Below, in pieces: positions 11,437 through 22,832 of a stretch of 63,374 nucleotides of DNA. The notes beneath the pieces were generated by a model. That model did no database searches. It saw only the letters and a program-made list of their open reading frames with translations, and was not told where the DNA came from. Location: the NCBI GenBank assembly GCA_023627715.1, contig JAMAHW010000134.1, forward strand, positions 1 through 63,374. The letters are read 5' to 3'. This DNA is from Periconia sp. R9002 (taxonomy: Eukaryota > Ascomycota > Dothideomycetes > Pleosporales > Periconiaceae). The position numbers and the translations under genes were made by a program. Every line of letters starts with the position of its first letter. The stretch's first letter is position 1.

Positions 11437-12971
11437 ATGGATTTCGACGAACGTGTCGAAGCGTCTAACATGGATAGAGCCCTAGAGTGGGGAGTAGCTT
11501 ATAACTATGTAAGTACGAAAAACAACGCTACTAGAATGGCTATCGAGCTACTGTAGCGGTTAGCTACGCGAGATCCTAACGACTTACTATAGCTCCTTTA
11601 ACTGGAATTGCAAAGTTAGCTTTGATGATGGCACCACTTGGCTGGTCCGATTCCCCGTACCAGGAAAGGTGATGCATGGAAACGCCAAAGTGGCTCGAGA
11701 AGTGGCAACCATGTACTATGTCAAGACACACACGACCATTCCCTTCCCTACCATTCATCACTGGCGCCTTTCCAGGGACAATCCGTTGGGTCTAGGCTCA
11801 TTCATCATAATGGAATTCATCACAGGAATGTCTCTCCGTGATATACTAACAGATAAAATCGCCGAACCGGATTCCAAGATTCTTCTAAAATCGGGGTTTC
11901 CCGACGAAAAAATGCGAATTCTCTATCGTCAAATTGCCGACTTTCATATGCAATTATACCAGCTGGGTTTCTTTTCTATTGGCGCGCTGGAAATCGGAAA
12001 TTACGGGAAAATTGCGGTGAACGCTACACCGTTAACCCTTAAGATGCAGGAAATCGAGGCCCATGGCGGAGTCAAAATTGGAGGTAAGAAAAACCTCCTG
12101 TGGTATCTGTCTAGTGCTGACTTATATACTTCAAGCTAGCAAAGGTCCGCTCTCGTCGGCCGCTGAGTATATTAATTACGTGGCTCAGCAGGACCTTCAG
12201 CATTTGCACGAGCAAGCTAATTCGGTCGACAACGCTGCGGATGCGGAAAGAAAGCTTATCTTCCGCCATCAGTTCATTGAGAGCATTCCCCAGTTCGTCC
12301 GCCATGATGACGATCTAGACCCGTTTAAACTGGCATGCGATGGCATGCGTTATGGTAACATGTTGGTCAATAATGCGCAGGACTTGAACATTGTCGCCGT
12401 GATTGACTGGGAGTGGTCAAACATAGAACCTGCCCAGATGACCCAGTCGCCACCGCAATGGCTCATGATTCGCAAGCCAGCCGATTAGCTTAGTTGCGAT
12501 GGCGACGAGTTCGCTCGATATAATCACCTCCTCGATCTTTACCTCGATAAGATAGAAAAATTGGAGTCGAGCAACAACGCAAAAGAAGAGGAAACCCTAT
12601 CACACCTCATACGTCAATCGATGTTAGACGGAAAATTCTGGTTCCGCGCACTCATCGAGTCATACTATGATGCCCACTTCTCCGCCCCCTGGAAAGCTCT
12701 TCGGAAGTTGATCCCAAACGTCAATACGCGTGGCCGTCTTCCCGAATCCGAGAGGCAGGCTTTTATCAATAAGAAACTCGAAGATTTAGCAACGTACACT
12801 GCGTCGTGGGAGGCAATGCAGGCTCAGAGGGAGGCTGAGAAGAAGCAGAAGGAGCGAGATTTGGACAACACCATCCGCAGAGTCTTGGCAGAAGAACCCG
12901 ATAATGCCCGACGCTTTGGAACTTGCGAAGCGGAGAGGTATTATTGTATAAGTGCTGACAGCTTTGGCTAA
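11437..12971 (+). pseudogene. Phosphotransferase (APH/CHK-like kinase) pseudogene
   Basis: Fungal aminoglycoside-phosphotransferase-like family, usually about 450-550 residues, substrate unknown. From ATG 11,437 the frame gives RALEWGVAYNY and then a region ending RDPND, but TAG occurs at 11,557-11,559 and again just before 11,593, where a one-base shift is also needed. It then reads NWNCKVSFDDGTTWLVRFP (nucleotide-binding N-lobe) and later GLGSFIIMEFI (hinge). A 52-nt intron (12,084-12,135) fits the frame. Exon 3 carries the catalytic region MRYGNMLV and the metal-binding motif IDWEWS. A third TAG (12,486-12,488) precedes another 160 codons in the same frame, ending TAA at 12,969. Three TAGs where CAG is natural suggest RIP spilling over from the adjacent repeats. 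An alternative reading treats 11,509-11,592 as an intron, but no acceptor restores frame. Confidence 0.75.
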
Positions 12972-13270
12972 AGCTGAGTACTCTCTTCACCCCATGGATT
13001 ATCCTAGTGGAACTACAATGTGAAGAAAGTATCTCATTGTATGATAGAGTTTAGGTATTTTACCATGCTGAAAAGCGACGGCAGCCAAAGACTACGCAGA
13101 TAACGCTAATTATGAGGACCCTTCATAAAGCATAACTCCTCGAAAGGAAAGTATAACGCAATCATGGCATTTCCTCCCTCAAAACACCAGACAGGGCGGC
13201 ATGCGTCCTTGCAATGTTCCGTCGGTTATCTCAAACGAGGGTTGTCACCAAAACATCATTCTGCAGTCGA

Positions 13271-13552
13271 TTAAATTAGCCTGAGCTCCAATTGGTCGAA
13301 GGCAAGGTGGTTCTCACAGTTGTTTCCACTGCTCTGCTGTTGTTCCTGGTTATGGCGGCGTTTCTCACGGCAAGCATTTCCTGCCTTCTGCAGCTGCTCA
13401 GCAATCTTCGAGTCAGAAAGCTTCGAGGTGAGAGCAGCCCGCTCATCTTGTTGCTCTTGGGTATATAACGGAGTGCTTCCTAAATGAGTCTTGCCGGTGG
13501 AACGGCTGGCACCGATGTTACTGTGGGTGGTTTGATTGCCGGACATCTTCAC
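13271..13552 (-). CDS. Small hypothetical protein
   Basis: 93 codons, or 91 if the second Met (MSGNQTT..) is the start. The N-terminal third is Ser/Thr/Gly-rich with a STPLYTQEQQDERAAL segment. The middle, SDSKIAEQLQKAGNACREK, should be helical, and the tail is Gln/Asn-rich. There is no signal peptide, membrane segment or known domain. The hydrophilic, low-complexity build resembles many small unassigned ascomycete proteins. It is the only open frame in this stretch that looks protein-like, and it shows no RIP-type stops although the neighbouring pseudogene does. The function is not recognised. Confidence 0.42.
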   Translation of the reverse strand: MKMSGNQTTHSNIGASRSTGKTHLGSTPLYTQEQQDERAALTSKLSDSKIAEQLQKAGNACREKRRHNQEQQQSSGNNCENHLAFDQLELRLI

Positions 13553-14850
13553 GGCAGTGTTCTATATCGTTTCTGTATAGATTGATGGCTTGTAAGCGAT
13601 CTTAATATCGTCAGAATGCGAGGATAGTAGTACTTACAGTGGGATTGGAAAGGACCGACTGATTTGTATGTAGAGGTTGTAGGTTGATTGTTGGTAGTTG
13701 GTTTGGTTAAAGATTTAAATAGGTTTTCTGGAAGGAGAGGGCATAAATAGTCTACTCTACTTCCTAAATCACATAACAAACGCTCGATCAATCACTGATA
13801 TTATACAATGAAGCTCCTACTAATAAGTGGTTACAACCACATGCAATTGATTCCACCTATTGATAGCGATAGTGACTGGATCAATCAATTGACTAGCGAC
13901 AATTTGGGCCCACTATGAAGTGCTTCTACTAAAACAAGGTCTTGATCAATCAGAAGCATTACATCTTGTTTACCTCAACCAGTACACAGAGAGAGAGAGA
14001 GAGCACTGTATCCGGCTCTAGTCTTCTACCATATCAATGCCCAAGGTGAGTAAACTTAGGCCGAGAGTCTTGCCGTTCCGAACTCTCATGTCCAAACAGA
14101 AGACCTCATCTAAAGAATTCATAATTCGATAACTACGCTCTATAAAAATGATTCGCCTTCTTATGAAGTACTAGTTTTAGAGTCATTGACTTAACTATAA
14201 AATTCAAAAGTAAAAAACCCCCCATATTGTTTATCTCATCACGTTTCCTAATAAACAACCACCATCCACCAGCCCTTTAATACAGTCCAAATACATTCTT
14301 ACCACCCCCGATGCATAGTACACGGTGTGTCGAGATATGGCTTTTTCTGCGTTGTGGTTGCACAGTGCCAAAGCCCAGCATCAAAGGAAAAAAACTCCGG
14401 CAATCGGCATGTGGGCCAAGCGTAGACAGAAAGAATCTTGGACGAAATCAATTTTGTATCTACACATTGATTACATTGTATTCCGGTACATTTTGGATTT
14501 GATATTAGTCAGTCACGTGACGCTGATATACCTCCAGCACTTGAGAGAGATGTCAGAACATTTGAATGTGTGTAAGTCAGCCGCTTCATCAAGGCCGCTT
14601 CATCAAGGACGCTTTATGCTACTATTTTTCAGGTGTTGACACCACAGATGATTTAAATCAACAGTGTGTGCGATAACATAAATGTACACATAACGTTATA
14701 ACTTTAGTGAATGTAGTAGGGTAGTAGTGTCCAACAGCACCTTTTTTTTTTTTGTATTCATCTATTCTCTAGACCAAACCTAAAGCCTTCTTGAAAAAGA
14801 AAAGAAAAAAAGAGAAAACAAAAAATCTACCCATAAATCTATTTATCCAT
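13553..14850. other. Intergenic, no gene seen
   Basis: About 1.3 kb. It contains a (GA)n run at about 13,990-14,003 and a T-run near 14,744. Short open frames around 14,311-14,639 have no protein-like composition. It would hold the promoter of the small gene at 13,271-13,552 and the 3' untranslated region of the hydrolase to the right. Confidence 0.6.
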
Positions 14851-15675
14851 CTATCCGCGCAGCTCCTCATTCGCTCTATCCCAAACCGCAGAAACCCAAT
14901 CCACAACCCTCTGACTATCCTCCGTCTTAACTGGATAATGATGTCCAATATCCAATTTCACCACCTCAGACGTCTCCTCATCATAACACCTCTTAATCAT
15001 CAAATCCCCCGCCCAACTCCACTCGTCCATCGCGCCCTGCACGTGTAGGGTCGGTGTGCGAATCCTCCTTTCGTACAGCGGGGATGTGGGGATGCCTGTG
15101 GAAGGGGTAGAAGGGGGAGGGGAAGGCGTATCGAGGTACGGCACCAGAGTCTCGGGAACTAAAGGAGGGGGGAAAGATCCGCACACGATGACCGCAAAGC
15201 GGATGTCGGAGAGGTATGAGAAATCCGCGCGGAGCGAGTCCGGTACAGTGGAAGGAGCTTCAGACGAGAACAAGAGTTCCCTCGCCTTAAGCAGCCCAGC
15301 AATAACCCGACTCCCCTGACTAAACCCCACAAACCCCACCACTCTTCCCCCCTTCCCCCTAACCTCCTCAACCGCGTCACGCACGGCTTTCTCGCACTCG
15401 GGTGCGAGGGTCGGCGAGGCCGTGCCGCTGCGCATTTGGGATGCGCTGATGTTGTTGGAGGAGGGGGACAGCCAGCATGCGTAGGGTCCGCAGCCTTCGA
15501 AGAAGGGGAGGACGCCGGGACCCGCGGGGGACGGGAACGGCGCGTTGAGGGAAACGACGGTGAAGGAGGGTTTGAGGAGCCGGGTTAGGCGTGCGAGTTG
15601 GATGGTGTGGATTAGGGAGGAGGATCCTGCGCCGTGGAGGGCTAGGAGGGTTGGTAGGGGGGTTTGGTCGGACAT
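14851..15675 (-). CDS. FSH-type serine hydrolase (alpha/beta hydrolase)
   Basis: 274 residues, the usual size of the FSH1/OVCA2 family of small alpha/beta hydrolases. It reads PTLLALHGAGSS (oxyanion loop), then FVGFSQGS with the nucleophile Ser119 in GxSxG, HVQGAMDEW with the acid Asp217, and DIGHHYP with the base His at about 245-246, so the triad looks complete. I chose the ATG at 15,675 because the first conserved strand begins within ten residues of it; the longer upstream frame is Lys/Arg-rich and not family-like. No signal peptide, so it is probably cytosolic. The natural substrate is unknown; relatives hydrolyse esters, and some act beside polyketide clusters, but no such cluster is here. 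Confidence 0.9.
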   Translation of the reverse strand: MSDQTPLPTLLALHGAGSSSLIHTIQLARLTRLLKPSFTVVSLNAPFPSPAGPGVLPFFEGCGPYACWLSPSSNNISASQMRSGTASPTLAPECEKAVRDAVEEVRGKGGRVVGFVGFSQGSRVIAGLLKARELLFSSEAPSTVPDSLRADFSYLSDIRFAVIVCGSFPPPLVPETLVPYLDTPSPPPSTPSTGIPTSPLYERRIRTPTLHVQGAMDEWSWAGDLMIKRCYDEETSEVVKLDIGHHYPVKTEDSQRVVDWVSAVWDRANEELRG

Positions 15676-17408
15676 TTTTTTGGTGGTGTTTTTTGGTGGG
15701 GGCGTTAAGGGATGGGTGCGGAGCCGTGATTTGGGATTTTCGGGTTCCTTTCTGCTTTCTTTGCTTCTTGTTTTGCTTCTTTTTTTTTTTGCTTCGTAGG
15801 TGCTTGGATTCGACTTTTGAAAACCACGCGTGGATAATGGACGGACCTGCTTCACACACAGCGTAGAGTTATTGTTTGTCGTTGAACGTTTCGTTGGGCG
15901 CGATGCTTTTCCCTCCTTTTCTTTTACCGATCCGGTTTTCAAACCCGTCTATTCCTTTTCTTGGTCGGCCTAGTTATCTTGCTTCTCTTCTTCTTCTCTT
16001 TTCTTTCTCTCTCTCTGTTGCTCAATCCTAAATACCAATCTCAAAAATACTCCGATCTAGTCTCCGCTGAGTCGTCTCCTAGTAGTCCCAAATACTTCCG
16101 AGTCTTCGTCGAAGCTATATTGATCCCCGGATACTTTCTGTCGTGAGAAGAAAAAGGAAAGGAGAACGAGGAGCGAGTTGCGCAGAAGAAGCACTTGAAA
16201 GTGAGGTGAGGTGTATGTAGGTAAAGCTACCGTACGGTACGGAGAATTTCGGTCCCCGATACGACCCCTCCATCCGACGACGTCTACTCTCACCCCCACC
16301 AATAGTTAGTTACCATCCCCCATCTGTACTTACATGGGTTGTGTAGCTAAGCGAGTCCGCCACCAACCTCAACATTCAGAGGAATTATGTGAACCTACTC
16401 TTGTCTTTCTTCATGTGTTGGTTTCCACATATGTATGAGAAGTAGGTAATGGTATCATAGAAGAGTTATTTATTCCTCTAGGTATTGACATGGGTAGAAA
16501 AGAAAACATACGGCAACGTCCTCGGCAAGGATAGTCACATAGGCTTGGTTTCAACATATAAAGAACAGATGGTTTCGTACCAGGCATACCCCCAGACCCC
16601 CATAAAAAGAACATACATACAAAAGCCCGTGCGTTTACCATCTATCCACCATCCATCCACCATCCATTGTACACATACACATATCGCACCCAGCAACCAG
16701 AAGGAAGTAGAGTAAGCAGGAGACTCGAGTCCACTTGACCAGGGAAGGTTTTTCAATAATAAGAAGAGGAAGGGAAGAGGGGAAAGTATAAGACGAATAG
16801 AAAACGGAGCGTACGTATTAGGGATAAGAAGAAGGGTTAGGATAGTAGGTACGTATCAAGTTTCTACAAAGTTGGTAGAAATGTGTAGATAGGTAGGCTA
16901 ACAAACAAGTAAACTTCTCAAGAATGCAAAAATTGGGTGATGGAAAGTTGCACACTGATTATACTCTCGTTTACATTGTTTTCAAACGTGGTCATGGCAA
17001 GATGGGGAAAAAAGTGAAGCGTTCGTCATTTGCTTGCTTGCTTACTCGCAGGAAACCAGACAACTAACTCCGACTCGAGCATGTTACCCTACATGTACGT
17101 AGTCTACTCGCCCCCTTCCATCCCATACAAAAAGCAGAGAAGAGAGAAACAAGACTAAATGAGGTATGGCAACCTCGCTGAATACTCGAATGTTTTAAAA
17201 AAGGAAAATAAAAAAGTAAATATGTCAAAAAAAAAAAAAACAATCAAGTCAAAGGTGTGTAGAAAAACTACCCCTCCGTGCCAGTCCAGTCATGCCAGAC
17301 TTTGAATTCCCTAGACACGCCTCAAACGCCTGCCTTGCCACCTTCCCAGATTGGTCGTAACGCATCAATGTAGCTCCCAACCCAGCGAGAGCCAATCTAT
17401 CTACCCAT
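15676..17408. other. Intergenic between the FSH hydrolase and pacC
   Basis: About 1.7 kb. The right part should hold the pacC 3' untranslated region, the left part the hydrolase promoter. It contains pyrimidine-rich runs near 15,980-16,020, a TGCT-type short repeat near 17,030, and A-runs near 17,226-17,240. No coding frame looks real. Confidence 0.6.
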
Positions 17409-19404
17409 CTATTCCCGACCCTCTTGCACCGCGCGCAGAACAGGGTATAGATCCCGTGCATCATCGCTCATGCGGCGCTCCTCCTGCTTCGCCTCGTCCT
17501 CGTCGTCCGAAGTGTAGTCGTGGGCCTCGAGACGCTCCTTCAAGTAGGCTCGGAGTCTCTCAATGGTCCTGATGTTCTCCACCCACGATTGTTGCGAGTT
17601 GTCGGGCTGCTCGGTGGATGTAGACGATACCTGGCTGGGTGAGCGGATGGAAAGCGCCGGGTCAACCTTGGGGCTGTGGATGTTGAGGTTATCGACATCG
17701 TGGTGCAAGTTGTCCGAGTTCTTGGGTGAGCTTGCATCCGTGTCCATCTCGTCTTGCTGGTTCCTGTCGGGCGCCGCCTTCTGCAAAAGATTCGCAGGAC
17801 GCCTGCGGCCATCAATGTCGTAAGAAGAGGCAAGACCAGATGAGGGTGCCGCCGCAGACATATCAGACATGGCGCTGACAGAGGGAAGAGTGGGGTACAT
17901 GCTGCCCATCGAAGCCCTCGTGGTAGGAGAGATGGTGCTAGCAGAGTGGGCACCTGGAGAGTGCTGCGAATTGTAAGATAGAACGCTGGAGGCAGGGGTC
18001 AAGGCGGGTGTGTCGATGCTGGTAGAGGTGACGGCGTTGACGTGGGAGGAGTGGGGGTGAGCAGAGCCAAAGCTAGGGGGCGAGTGGCTGGAACGGTAAG
18101 CGGCGCCAGCCGTGGGAATGGAGTGAACACCAGCTTGCTGTACGCCAGCTGCAGCCGCATGGTTGGGGTTCTCGTAGACGGTGCTTTGCAGCTGCTCAAG
18201 GAACGAGTCGATGTTCAACAGGTCACTCTTGGTGCGGAGGTTGGGCAGAGGCAAGGAGTAAGGGTGCATAGGTGGGTGGGAAGCTTGAGCGACCATGGTG
18301 CCTCCGTGGCCGCCGTACTCGGACATGCCGCCCTGCTGCTGGTAGCCTCCAACCACGGGCAATTGGACGCCCTGGAGACCCATGAGCCGCTGGCCGACGT
18401 CGTAGTACGTGTTGGGGTCTATGGAGCGGCGCTTGGCGTCGCCAAGAAATTCGTTGAGCGCGTCGTAGACGGCACGCTTACGCATTTCGTACGAGTCGTT
18501 GTTCATCTGCTGGCCTGGGTTCACGGCATAATACACTGGACCATAGGCAGAGTTCTGGGGGGGACCGCCGTAAAATCCAGCTGGGGCACCTCCGGGGTGC
18601 TGCTGAGCATAGCCGCCGTTGTGACCCAAAGAGCCATCAGGATATTGATATCCACTTGCTGTAGCGGCAAGGGCCTGCAAGTCAGCGACCACTGTAGATA
18701 CAGGTTAGAATAAAAGAGGGAGAGAATGGCTAGACGTGAGAAGATGACTTACGCTTGCCGCCTTGGCCAGGGTAGCCAGAGCCTCCGTGGGGACCGCCAC
18801 GGTTGGGTTCAGGAGAGCGGAGGAGGACCGAGTCGTCGGCATGGGTTTTGACATGCTTCTTCAGATCCTGAGGACGCTTGAAAGCTTTGCCACAGAAATC
18901 GCACTTGTGCGGCTTCAAAGGCACGTGGACACGGATATGTGACGTGATGTGGTCGCGCTTGACCGTAGTGGTGCGGCAGTTACCCCATTGGCAAGTCAAG
19001 TTGAGGTTGTTAGTGCTCTTGCGGCCGACGTGGCGTTCGCAGACATGATCCTATGATGAGGGTAAGTCACGTGAGAAGGTGGCGCGACAGAGCGAAGGAA
19101 AACGGTGTTGAAAAGAGCCCGTCGAGAGAAGGGGGAGGTTGATGTAGGAAAGGGCAGGAAAGCGTGAGGCAGTTGGCATCTGTCTTGATATTCTTGATGC
19201 TGAGGAGGCATGAGAGAGGGTACCTACGTAGAGTTGCTCGGCGGATGGGCAGCGCTCGCCGCAATTCTGCCATTGGCAGACGAGGGAGTCGGTAGAGAGT
19301 TGCGCCGCAGCGGGATTGGGGGTGTTTTGCTGCGAAGTTGCGGGCTGTTGGGCGGGCGCAGGCGGTTGGGAGTTGGCAGGTTGGGCGGGTGTTGAGTCTG
19401 CCAT
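17409..19404 (-). CDS. pacC: pH-response transcription factor PacC/RIM101
   Basis: Activator of alkaline-expressed genes and repressor of acid-expressed genes, matured by proteolysis through the Pal pathway. Three exons, 19,404-19,228, 19,050-18,753 and 18,691-17,409, give 585 residues. The introns are 177 nt (GTAGGT..TAG) and 61 nt (GTAAGT..CAG). Three C2H2 fingers span residues 43-129: CQWQNC with H61/H66, CQWGNC with H97/H101, and CDFC with H125/H129. The first intron interrupts finger 1. Downstream come [16 protein letters not shown], a long Ser/Pro/Gln-rich region, and the conserved region [20 protein letters not shown] that includes the signalling protease box of PacC proteins, then an acidic tail ending LYPVLRAVQ. 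Several GCCARG target sites upstream suggest autoregulation. Confidence 0.96.
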
Positions 19405-22400
19405 TGTGATGGTGATGGCGGGAGACTTGGACGGTCTGGTGTTGTGGTCTTGGCAGAACGGAAGAGGTGGGAGAGAGGGGGGCTCGGCCGCAATAAGAAG
19501 GGAGGAAGGAAGGCTCGGCTGCCTGCTTAGTCAGACACCCAGCAGAGGGCAGGTGCGGTGTAGCGTTGGGAAGGCGCAAAGTAGTTTAATCCAACCACCC
19601 ACGACTTGGAGCCAGTAATCCGACGAGAGAGGAGATGACGCGACGAGACGCTACAGCGACAGAATCAATGGATGCGACCTGGACTGGAGGAGCAACTTGA
19701 GCTGTTGCTACTGACTGACTGGTTGGTTTGGAGGGAGAGAAATAGCAAAGAAGAAATGGACGGGGGACGCGATGGGGCAGGGCAGGAGTCAAGTACAAAT
19801 GAAATTGGGTGGAAGGCTTGGAGCCGGGCTTGGACACACTTTTCCGCTCACCCTCCAAGCCCGGCACATCCACGCTCCCTCTGCCCAATCACCGCCGCTT
19901 GGCTCCCTCACAAGACGCGTCGTGGCTGCGCTAGCACGCCTGCCAAGGCTTGGACGGGGACGAGGCCTGCTTTGGCTTCTTTCTCCTCTCCCTCATCTCT
20001 CTCCCACTCTTCGAGTCTCCACACTCTCTGCGAACCCATCCACCCACCCACACTATCACCATCCATCGCCCCATTCTTTCACGCTCCTCACCTGCTGCTT
20101 ACCGCTCGAAACCCGCGCAGCTGCACGCCCCTTCACCGCCCCATCTCCCTTGGACAAAAAGTGCGAGGGGACCCAGCCGCGCTTATTGGCAGGCCGCGCT
20201 GACTGTTCCCGTTTCGTCATAGCGTGCATTGGCGCCCATCTACCCACCATGTAACACGGCCCGAACACTCGCCCTCGGCCAAGTCATCCGCCCACTTCCT
20301 TCACCCCTTGGCTGAGCGGAAGTCTTGAGTCGCCCTTCCACTCGTTGCCCAGGTTTTCCCTTCCCCCTTCGACTTCTGCCATCATGGCCTGGCCTTCTCA
20401 ACGATGTGGCGATACCAAGTCCTCATGCTTATGCTCTGGCCATTATGCTTCCCTCCACCCGCCCTCCAACCTCATCTTGGCGTGGCCGTCGTCGTCGTCA
20501 TCATCGTACTGTTTCCTTTTGTGCACCCACACCCTAGATATCCATCCTCCCCTACCTAGGTATTCTATTTTCTAACCACAGCGTTTCCCCACCTCGTCTG
20601 GAGTACCTAGCTCACCTCACCTCATCTTGTCCCTGAAACCATGTCGCCCTCCCTGGTTGAACATGTTTCTTTTTCCGTCTCACGTTCGCAATGCACCAGA
20701 TCTGCGCTCACATCGCGCTCAATCTCCGCACCCCATCTCCCTATGGGTCATGTTCACCTTCACAAACACATCAACGATATTGCAATCAGTTTCACCATCT
20801 CACTAACGTCCAACCCCACAATTTTCGATATTCACGAAACCATCTTGGCGAACGGTGACTGCCGGCAAGACTTTCCTCCATCTCCTTATCCACACTCACA
20901 GGGGGCACTGCTGAATCAGTACCTCCATCTCCCAAGCATGACAGCCAGTCATGACTGCCTCAGAATCACTGGCGTGGTTCGACCCTACTGCTGTAGTCTT
21001 CCTTGCACAAGAAGGACATCTAACATCAATCATGATAACCCAATGCTCTCCCCACCCACCCATTCCTCCACCTCATCTGCCGAAATCCACATCCACCGTC
21101 CTCATCAAAAGACACGGTAACACATATTGCGCGATTTGTTCTACGGTACCGCATGTATGTACGTACCAGCGGGCCAAGCGCGGAGCTTGGCGTGCGCAAA
21201 GTGCCCAGACAATCATCAGGTAATAGAGTGCTTGGCTGATGCTTTGATGCAGCAAAGCGGGGAGGCTGTGCAAAATGCTGCATGTAGAGCAAGAAAGTCT
21301 TACCCTCGCCACGTGTTGAGCGTTTGGGGGTTTCTTTTTTCTTTGCGGTTTGTTATCTGGGGGAAGGATGGGTTGGGTTGGTTTGCTGATGTGATGGTGG
21401 TGGCGTCAGCTCGTTCGGAGGACGTTCGGGATAGCACTTGAGGTGAAAAGTAGTAGACGCAGAAACAGTTTGTACTCATCCTTAGCTATTTTGTTTGTTG
21501 AGTGAAGTGGTAGTAAGCGCCCTTTTACTGAACAGATAAACAATCAAATAAAAAAAAAGGCTGACCACGTCTGTCTCTCTGACACACAACCCCCCCTCCC
21601 CTTCCGCCATCAATACCACCTCATCAAATGAAAAAAAAAAAATTACAAGTATCAAACTCCCTCCCTCCCTCTCGTATCGCCCCTTACATACATAAAATTA
21701 AATTTAATCCTTATAGAGTATCGCTACCCTAGGTATCAATATAGGTAGGGGGGGGGTTGCCCCTTATATACATAAATAAAATGTCCTCTATCCTTTACCT
21801 ATCCTTTTGAATAGGAGATAGATTATTAAGGATACCTCGAAATAAACAACTCCTACCCAACCATTCATCCCTCCACCCCCTTCATCCTCCAACTGTTCAA
21901 ATCAGCGCTTACCCTATCGATACTATCGCCTCTACTTTTGCATAACTACACTTTTCTGTTAGACCCTGGGTTATTCAACACTAACACACTACACTCTCCT
22001 TTCTCCTTTCTCCTCTCTTACCTCTTTCCCTCTTCTTTCTTCCTCCTCTACACTTGTAGCTTGAGTTCGTTTTTTGTTTAGTCTGCTATCAATACTCGTA
22101 CAATCCCCCTCCCCTCTCACCATCCCCTCCGTAAACACAGCAAACAAAACAATCCAACCCCCATAGTCCCCATTCTCTACTACATACCTAACACCGTTTG
22201 TTTACACTAGGTATGTACTTAACGTCTTTTGTATATAGATAGCACTTGTGTGTATAGGTAAGGTGTGTGTATGCGCTTGTCCTTGTCACATACCAAGTAG
22301 AAAAAAATAGAAATAAATGATAGAAAAAATGATAGAAATATAATAAAAGAAGTCCAAAACGTATGATGAGGAAAAAGGAAGAGGGGGAAGGAAAAAAAAA

Positions 22401-22832
22401 GATACAATACCTACCTTGCATTTCACCTACGAGTACCTACCTACATTAGTGAACGTTTGGGAAACATAAGTAGTTACCAAAACGAAAAGGAAGGGAAGGG
22501 AAGAATAAAGTATAGATGTACATATGTAAACGAGGCGTGTGACGGAAAACGGAACTAGTGAAATAGAACAGATAGAAGCGTAAAAGAATGTATGAGTTAT
22601 GAATAAGTAAGTTCAATTCATGTCGAACTACCTACCTATGTAGGCAGCAGGACGGCAGTTACAGGCCGAAAGATGGCGCTTACATACATACATACATACT
22701 TATGCTACGATTCGATGAGATGGGGGGGAATCTGGCTCTTGCAATGGCAATACACAACATGGACATCCAAAAACCGTAACCAAAACCAGCTCAAAACAGA
22801 GAAATAAAAGAAAAGGGGGGGGAGAGAGAGAT
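19405..22832. other. Long intergenic region upstream of pacC
   Basis: About 3.4 kb, the largest gap among the conserved genes. The pacC-proximal 1.3 kb is C/T-rich and probably contains a long leader and promoter. From about 21,540 to 22,700 it becomes AT-rich with homopolymer runs, (CCCT)n at about 21,659-21,672 and (CATA)n at about 22,682-22,698; this should include the 3' untranslated region of the DUF3074 gene. Open frames here, for example 20,641-21,120, are shadows of skewed composition with no recognisable domain. Confidence 0.6.
19449..20481. promoter_or_regulatory. Cluster of PacC-type GCCARG sites upstream of pacC
   Basis: Exact GCCAAG or GCCAGG hexamers occur on one strand or the other at 19,449-19,454, 19,898-19,903, 19,942-19,947, 20,278-20,283, 20,307-20,312, 20,388-20,393 and 20,476-20,481. 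GCCARG is the known core site of PacC zinc fingers. The first site may lie within the pacC 5' leader. The region is GC- and pyrimidine-rich, so some matches could be chance. Autoregulation is inferred from the motif density, not shown. Confidence 0.45.

Noticed and set aside
13980..14010. Possible regulatory (GA)n element
   Set aside because: It is a plain dinucleotide run with no context; reported only as a simple repeat.
18042..18713. 223-codon plus-strand frame
   Set aside because: Exact antisense shadow of pacC exon 3, whose identity is certain; its Val/Gly-rich sequence matches no family.
19586..21441. Several 70-170 codon frames on both strands upstream of pacC
   Set aside because: Overlapping frames in all phases, Pro/Ser/His-rich from skewed C/T content, with no domain. 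Better explained as promoter and leader DNA.
21659..22700. Candidate origin or attachment site in the AT-rich, homopolymer-rich stretch
   Set aside because: Only simple repeats and A/T runs are visible; nothing distinguishes it from an ordinary 3' untranslated and intergenic region.
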